Origin: JAFGWO01 sp965603295
Lineage (GTDB): Bacteria; BMS3Abin14
Direction: 5' to 3'
Assembly (NCBI GenBank): GCA_965603295.1
Contig: CBFDCL010000012.1
Span: forward strand, 1-35,873
DNA length: 35,873 nt
A program made the position numbers and the translations under genes. Positions 34,001-35,873 of the stretch are shown here, piece by piece. The notes under the pieces were generated by a model that was not told the DNA's origin, ran no database searches, and saw only the letters and a program-made list of their open reading frames with translations. The first letter of the stretch is position 1; every line of letters starts with the position of its first letter.

Positions 34001-34225
34001 GCTTGCTCCGGGATATGAGACGCTGACCCGGACGATGTTCCTTTCGATATCGGGCATGACCTCCTGTGTGATCCATTTAAAAGACAGCAGTCCGCCCACG
34101 ATGCAGAAGATCATGATAAGGTTGGCCGCAACGTGGTTGTGGGCCATCCAACTGATCGCGCCGCGATCAGTTGGATGGAGTTTCGAGTTGCTGGTTGCTG
34201 GTTTCTGGTTAAAATCGTTTGACAT
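31046..34225 (-). CDS. RND-family efflux pump inner-membrane subunit (AcrB/MdtB-like HAE)
   Basis: A 1,059-residue RND transporter with twelve TMs and two large periplasmic loops, each preceded by a short N-half TM (AISWMAHNHVAANLIMIFCIVGGLL at about 24-48). Other marks are the VSYPGASPEEVEQGL porter segment, GIVVDDAVIVGENIYHYY in TM4 with the paired Asp residues of the proton relay, and the second-half LSGVVVNDSLILIDFANRR. It should export drugs, metals or lipophilic compounds with the MFP encoded upstream and a TolC-like channel. ATG 34225 has TTTAGGA upstream. The first ~20 residues (NQKPATSNSKLHPTD) come from a 7-bp repeat array and an inverted duplication and are not part of the normal family N-terminus. 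Confidence 0.92.
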   Translation of the reverse strand: MSNDFNQKPATSNSKLHPTDRGAISWMAHNHVAANLIMIFCIVGGLLSFKWITQEVMPDIERNIVRVSVSYPGASPEEVEQGLILAIEESVRGLDGVDEVSATAGEGSGRVEVKLLEGQDLLKLADDIESEIGRISTFPEDADDPEVSVLSHRRNVVDLVLYGRTSEATLHELGEMARDQLLTDPDITQVELEGVRPLEISIEISQENLRRYNLTLDEIAARLRDAAVDLPGGGIKTSTGEILMRVKERRDYGRQFARIPIIMAPDGTQVLLEEIATIDDSYEETDSYATFNNEPTVFLDVFRIGSQTPIQVANAVRKQVDALNEDFPEGVRIEIRRDRSEMYRQRAGLLLQNGAIGIVLILLILGVFLELRLAFWVMMGIPISFLGSLLFFPVLNISINMMTLFAFIIAVGIVVDDAVIVGENIYHYYQEGETLLDAAVKGAREIVTPVTFSILTNIAAFMPLFFVPGPTGKMFRMIPLVVCTAFIISLVESIFVLPAHLAHHTPPHRGSVRTWIHRRQQGFSRWFTNWVRDRFSPFLDWALSRRYFVVALALALLAFFFFYARSGRMGFSQFPRVESDFSRATVELPFGSPIEKTEAVLERLYSGAEKVLEESGHPELVTGIYTRVGRGGTHNGFMLVYLADPEIRNEIMSTGEFTSRWRETVGSVSGVQTINFASNFGGPGFGSAITVELSHRNIPILERASAELAEELSNYSILKDIDDGFRPGKEQLDFTLKPEGEVLGLTAQNVARQIRNSFYGSRVLRQQRGRNELTVTVRMPDEERVSEYNIQEMMIRTPSGIFVPLRDVVEITRGRAFTTIKRRDGRRVVQVTADMNNRSRAGEIENALRQDELPALLSRYPGLQYSFEGRAAEQRQSMGSLRIGFVLAMIIIFTMLAIPFKSYTQPFIVMTSIPFGIIGAVIGHMIMGYSLSVVSMFGIVALSGVVVNDSLILIDFANRRVRERGMSIHDAVLNAASQRFRPILLTTVTTFGGLAPMMFERAVQARFMVPMAISLGYGILFATVITLVLVPCLYMVIEDVGRFHGSLISGLRKLRGAGE
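34144..34178. repeat. Perfect 17-bp inverted duplication in the 5' end of the RND gene
   Basis: CCATCCAACTGATCGCG (34144-34160) and CGCGATCAGTTGGATGG (34162-34178) are exact reverse complements with one base between. On the coding strand the conserved codons for A-I-S-W-M-A form one arm and the added N-terminal codons H-P-T-D-R the other. It directly adjoins the heptad array at 34178-34212. Confidence 0.92.
34178..34212 (-). repeat. Heptad array coding for the RND N-terminal extension
   Basis: On the plus strand GAGTTTC, GAGTTGC, TGGTTGC, TGGTTTC and TGGTTAA, five units in step. On the coding strand they encode roughly F-N-Q-K-P-A-T-S-N-S-K-L, so the array lies within the open reading frame. 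Confidence 0.82.
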
Positions 34226-34272
34226 AATCAAATCCTAAATTCGGACAAGCTTTTGGATTCTCTTTATTTCTA

Positions 34273-34293
34273 GAAACTTGAAACAAGAAACTT
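34273..34293 (+). repeat. Three-unit heptad array between the RND and MFP genes
   Basis: GAAACTT, GAAACAA, GAAACTT in strict 7-bp step (34273, 34280, 34287), ending four bases before the inverted duplication at 34298-34328. Confidence 0.8.
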
Positions 34294-34297
34294 GGCT

Positions 34298-34328
34298 TTC
34301 GAATCGCTGCCTTACTCAGCGATTCGAA
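34298..34328. repeat. Perfect 12-bp inverted repeat spanning the MFP stop codon
   Basis: TTCGAATCGCTG (34298-34309) and CAGCGATTCGAA (34317-34328) pair perfectly around a seven-base loop that contains the TAA stop of the MFP gene. One arm encodes the last residues I-R-I-A; the other is a mirror copy outside the gene. No T-run follows, so it is not an ordinary terminator. Confidence 0.88.
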
Positions 34329-35499
34329 TGCTCATCCCTTCCACGGCAGCTGGCAGGTCCGAAACTACCAACCGCTCACCGGGTGCAAGACCCTTCGCGA
34401 CGACGCTGACGACGTCCCTCCAGACCACCTTTACCTCCTTGATCCTGATGCGGTTTTCGGAATCCACGGTGTAGACCAGGTTTCCGTCTTTGAGGTACTG
34501 TCTCGGAATGTTGAAGACGTCCTCGATGGTTCGTCCCTCGATATCCACGCTCACGAAATCACCAAGAAGCATGGGCTGCCTTTTGGGGTTCGGATCCCGA
34601 AGATCCAGAGGGTCCTTCACCTCGATGAGCAGGCGAGCCAACCTCCCGCTGGTCTGGATATCCCCCATAAGTTTGAAAACCCGCCCCGGCTGTACCTGTC
34701 CGGTACCCGTTTTTACCGACACGATGGACCCTGGATTGGTTGGTCCTTCGGGGAGTTGGATCCAGTCGATACGGTCGAGGGGTATCATGGCTTCGATATA
34801 GTAGGAGTCGGTCCCCACCAGGATGGCGAGGGTGTTTTGGGCCGATATCTGTCCTCCTACATCGACGTTAACGGATCGTATGAGAGCATTCAAAGGCGCC
34901 CTGATGACGGTCCTTTCCAGGGCCAGCTCAGCCTGCCTGACTTCCGCCCCGGCACCCTCAAGGATCGCTTCCATTTCGGCGAGCTGGGGCCGGCGCAGGG
35001 CCAGTTCACGGTCCAGTTCCGAGGCGTCCTCGCCGAGACCCAGTATTTCCCATTCCGTTCTTGCAACCAACTGTTTTCCCTGCTCGGCCTTCAGGTTGGC
35101 GATGGCTGTTTCAAGAACCGCTCTTTTTGCCGTCAGAGCCAGCTCGTAGTCCACGGGATCGATCTTCGCCAGGGTCTGTCCCTTACTGACGATCCCCCCT
35201 TCGACGAATTCAGGGTGAGTCCAGATGATGGGTCCTCCCACCTGGGCCTTAAGGTCCACCTCTTTGGCGGGTACGACCGTCCCCATCGCCGGGATGATCA
35301 CAAGGTAATCGGACAGACTGAGTTCCTGGACAGTTACAACCGGTATGGTTGGAACGGGTTTGCGCCGCTCCGGCCTGGGCTTGTTGGTCATCATGTATCC
35401 TGCCACCGACGCTGAAATAACGAGGGCGAGGATACCCGCGAGAGTCAGGGCAACCTTTTCCCGCACAGTAAGGAGCGGACGGCCGTGAGGTTCGTTCAT
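34312..35499 (-). CDS. RND efflux membrane fusion protein (periplasmic adaptor)
   Basis: A 395-residue HlyD/AcrA-type adaptor. An uncleaved N-terminal anchor (ALTLAGILALVISASVAGYMM at 15-35) is followed by the barrel-sandwich/lipoyl half (VVPAKEVDLKAQVGGPIIW), a helical hairpin (about 135-190, rich in Leu/Glu/Ala), the second lipoyl half (ALERTVIRAPLNALIRSVNVDVGGQISAQ) and a beta-barrel and membrane-proximal domain ending near the C-terminus. It bridges the RND pump and the TolC-like channel. AGGAGT lies six bases before the ATG. It lies between the TolC-like gene and the RND gene on the same strand, so the three should be co-transcribed. Confidence 0.93.
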   Translation of the reverse strand: MNEPHGRPLLTVREKVALTLAGILALVISASVAGYMMTNKPRPERRKPVPTIPVVTVQELSLSDYLVIIPAMGTVVPAKEVDLKAQVGGPIIWTHPEFVEGGIVSKGQTLAKIDPVDYELALTAKRAVLETAIANLKAEQGKQLVARTEWEILGLGEDASELDRELALRRPQLAEMEAILEGAGAEVRQAELALERTVIRAPLNALIRSVNVDVGGQISAQNTLAILVGTDSYYIEAMIPLDRIDWIQLPEGPTNPGSIVSVKTGTGQVQPGRVFKLMGDIQTSGRLARLLIEVKDPLDLRDPNPKRQPMLLGDFVSVDIEGRTIEDVFNIPRQYLKDGNLVYTVDSENRIRIKEVKVVWRDVVSVVAKGLAPGERLVVSDLPAAVEGMSIRIAE

Positions 35500-35520
35500 A
35501 GGGTAACTCCTGATCTAATT

Positions 35521-35580
35521 AGTAATGTTAATAGTAATAGGAATAGGAAATTTCTGTAATAGTAGAAGGTAAGGGTAAGA
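35521..35580 (+). repeat. Hexad array upstream of the MFP gene
   Basis: Ten units with a strict 6-bp step: AGTAAT (35521), GTTAAT, AGTAAT, AGGAAT, AGGAAA (35545), TTTCTG, TAATAG, TAGAAG, GTAAGG and GTAAGA (35575). Its first half is the reverse complement of the TTCTAT/TACTAT/TCC array at 35606-35634 in the same spacer. Confidence 0.8.
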
Positions 35581-35605
35581 AGAAACTTTTCCCTGGCAAT
35601 TGCTT

Positions 35606-35634
35606 TTCTATTTTTCTTTCTATTACTATTCCTG
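35606..35634 (-). repeat. Hexad array containing the TolC-like stop codon
   Basis: TTCTAT (35606), TTTTCT, TTCTAT (35618), TACTAT (35624) and TCCTG in 6-bp step. The TAG stop of the TolC-like gene (35626-35628) lies inside it. The same words adjoin the cynS stop at 20401-20430. Confidence 0.78.
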
Positions 35635-35873
35635 TTTTTCAAACTCCGTTTGCATCCATGAGCCGCCCAGGGCCCGGTACAGAGCCACCCGGTAGGTTAG
35701 CCTGTCGAACTTCGCCTGGACGATGGACCGCTGCAGACGGTGGGTGCTGGTCAGAGCCGTTAGCACAGGAAGGTAATCACTCAGGCCCTTCCGGTAGCGT
35801 GAAAGGGCTTCGCGATAACCGTCCTGAGAGATTTTAAGCTGTTTATCCAGGGCGGTGATATACTCGACCTGTT
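35626..35873 (-). CDS. TolC/NodT-like outer membrane efflux protein, C-terminal fragment
   Basis: The last 81 codons of an OEP-family protein: QVEYITALDKQLKISQDGYR, EALSRYRKGLSDYLPVLTAL, TSTHRLQRSIVQAKFDRLTY, RVALYRALGGSW. The pattern Y-x-x-G-L-x-x-Y-x-x-V-L and the closing LYRALGGSW are typical for the second helical repeat and C-terminus of NodT-type lipoprotein channels. With the MFP and RND genes it completes a tripartite export system across both membranes. The gene runs off the end of the window. Its stop is inside a hexad repeat array, which adds the final residues Glu-Lys-Gln-Glu. Confidence 0.92.
   Translation of the reverse strand, partial: QVEYITALDKQLKISQDGYREALSRYRKGLSDYLPVLTALTSTHRLQRSIVQAKFDRLTYRVALYRALGGSWMQTEFEKQE

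Noticed and set aside
32675..34018. 447-residue open frame antisense to the RND pump
   Set aside because: Antisense shadow of a strongly conserved coding sequence; His/Asp/Arg-rich composition and no recognisable domain.
34298..34328. Inverted repeat at the MFP end as a normal terminator
   Set aside because: Neither strand has a T-run after the stem, and the stop codon is in the loop; a mirrored gene edge explains it better.

Overview
The window reads as a chromosomal segment of a Gram-negative, probably anaerobic bacterium, most likely a Desulfobacterota (former Deltaproteobacteria) or a close relative. This assignment is inferred from gene content: Lgt, a lipoprotein, an RND/MFP/TolC efflux set, a 1,423-residue BcrA/BadF-type acyl-CoA dehydratase activase, an HdrD/GlpC-like Fe-S protein, and polyprenyl-phosphate sugar chemistry. 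The genes are moderately GC-rich, while many spacers are more AT-rich and repetitive. No rRNA, tRNA, CRISPR array, transposase or phage gene was recognised.

Layout. 1-39 (-): first 13 codons of a UDP-glucose dehydrogenase-like gene. 780-7829: a secreted Cys-rich protein, a DASS anion/Na+ symporter, a membrane protein, an Fe-S flavoprotein translationally coupled to a secreted protein, a convergent DUF3617 protein and an Fe-S CCG-domain protein. 8037-10073: a voltage-gated K+ channel with a C-terminal zinc ribbon and two small proteins. 10264-14702: a dolichyl-phosphate-mannose-synthase-like GT2, a GT-C membrane glycosyltransferase and a secreted double-DUF1566 protein. 14835-20085: lgt (-) diverging from the large activase (+). 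20428-23048: cyanase (-), a small protein and GMP reductase. 23443-26686 (-): lipoprotein, TM-helix channel protein, GT-A glycosyltransferase and a bitopic membrane protein, probably one operon. 26903-30761: DHOD-like protein (+), HAD phosphatase (-), coiled-coil protein (-), pilin-like protein (-), methyltransferase (+). 31046-35873 (-): RND pump, membrane fusion protein and the C-terminus of a TolC-like protein.

The most striking feature is in the spacers. From about 7.8 kb onward, nine of them (plus a hexad-only one at 35.5 kb) are filled with degenerate tandem words of exactly 7 bp, occasionally 8 bp. The word changes along an array (for example AGTTGAG to GTTTGAG, or GTTTAAC to CCCAAAG) while the 7-bp register is often kept for 8-13 units. 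A second class has a 6-bp period (TACTAT/AGTAAT). Arrays often occur as oppositely oriented pairs within one spacer. They start at or inside stop codons, and in places they have become coding sequence: the C-terminal tail of the Fe-S protein and the N-terminal extension of the RND pump. Perfect inverted duplications of gene-end sequence sit at array edges (34144-34178, 34298-34328). A separate hairpin module of about 35 bp recurs four times among the arrays. The closest known analogue I can name is the heptanucleotide STRR repeats of cyanobacteria; I know of no description of this multi-word, register-preserving form in an organism of this kind.
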